5,764 nt of DNA from Bifidobacteriaceae bacterium (GTDB lineage Bacteria; Actinomycetota; Actinomycetes; Actinomycetales; WQXJ01). The stretch lies in the NCBI GenBank assembly GCA_031278675.1, contig JAITJY010000306.1:1-5764 (forward strand). Reading direction: 5' to 3'. Position numbers and translations under genes: made by a program. Each line of letters starts with the position of its first letter. Positions within the stretch are counted from its first letter, which is position 1. Below are positions 5,676 to 5,764 of the stretch, piece after piece. The notes under the pieces were generated by a model. It saw only the letters and a program-made list of their open reading frames with translations. It had not been told where the DNA came from and ran no database searches.

Positions 5676-5764
5676 ATTGGAGGAGGAGCCGCATCCTTGG
5701 TCTGAATCCGCCGGTGTCGAGGAGCGCCCGGGCGATGTAGTTGCGGATGTTGCGGAACCCGAGG
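5674..5764 (-). CDS. ISL3-family transposase, C-terminal fragment (cut by window edge)
   Basis: On the - strand the frame is open from the window end and stops at 5674-5676. The last 29 residues read LGFRNIRNYIARALLDTGG then FRPRMRLLLQ. The block LGFRN...NYIARALL(D/E)TGGFRP is the characteristic C-terminus of actinobacterial ISL3-type DDE transposases, which cut and join the element ends. The catalytic DDE part lies outside the window, so whether the enzyme is intact is unknown. Confidence 0.78.
   Translation of the reverse strand, partial: LGFRNIRNYIARALLDTGGFRPRMRLLLQ

Larger units (their letters stand above)
5647..5764 (-). mobile_element. ISL3-family insertion sequence, transposase-3' end (continues beyond window)
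   Basis: The element edge is placed at GGCTCTTCGCAAACGAGGG (5647-5665), which resembles the terminal inverted repeats of ISL3 elements (starting GGCTCTTC), followed 27 nt inside by the stop codon of a transposase read on the - strand. The other end and the second inverted repeat are outside the window, so the boundary cannot be confirmed here. Confidence 0.7.

Noticed and set aside
1..5764. CRISPR array, tRNA, rRNA or riboswitch
   Set aside because: No regularly spaced repeats, tRNA-like cloverleaf or conserved RNA motif was recognised by eye on either strand.

Overview
The window looks like chromosomal DNA from a high-GC Gram-positive bacterium (Actinomycetota). This is inferred from GC-rich coding sequence, a GTG/TTG/ATG start mix, and actinobacterial-looking MFS and ISL3-type transposase sequence. 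No rRNA, tRNA or marker gene is present, so the genus cannot be fixed.

Layout, all genes on + until the last 120 bases. (1) 1-1011: the C-terminal part of an α-type TIM-barrel protein (sugar phosphate isomerase/epimerase-like, cut by the window start) followed after 3 nt by a small β-type protein. Together they resemble the α and β subunits of C-glycoside deglycosidases (CarB/CarC, DgpB/DgpC type). (2) 1076-2491: a 14-helix-type DHA2 MFS transporter, preceded by a possible 15-codon leader ORF. (3) 2492-2657: a 166-nt gap with short direct repeats, then a C-rich, almost G-free stretch leading to a strong ribosome binding site. (4) 2658-4186: a second β/α pair, in the reverse order (β then α) and tightly linked, ended by a strong intrinsic terminator at 4200-4248. 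(5) 4304-5542: a separately transcribed Bcr/CflA-type MFS transporter with its own candidate promoter. (6) 5647-5764: the edge of an ISL3-type insertion sequence, with a terminal inverted repeat and the transposase C-terminus on the - strand.

How the parts may work together. In described C-glycoside catabolism a separate oxidase first makes the 3-keto sugar. The α/β complex then cleaves the C-C (or C-O) bond between the keto-sugar and the aglycone by metal-assisted acid/base elimination. This window carries two different α/β pairs around one transporter but no oxidase and no regulator, so it is probably part of a larger plant-glycoside (for example flavonoid or anthraquinone glycoside) catabolic cluster that continues to the left. 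The two transporters belong to families that usually export drug-like molecules; export of the freed aromatic aglycone is an attractive but untested idea. The most notable point is the mirror-arranged pair of divergent deglycosidase-like heteromers sharing one cluster.
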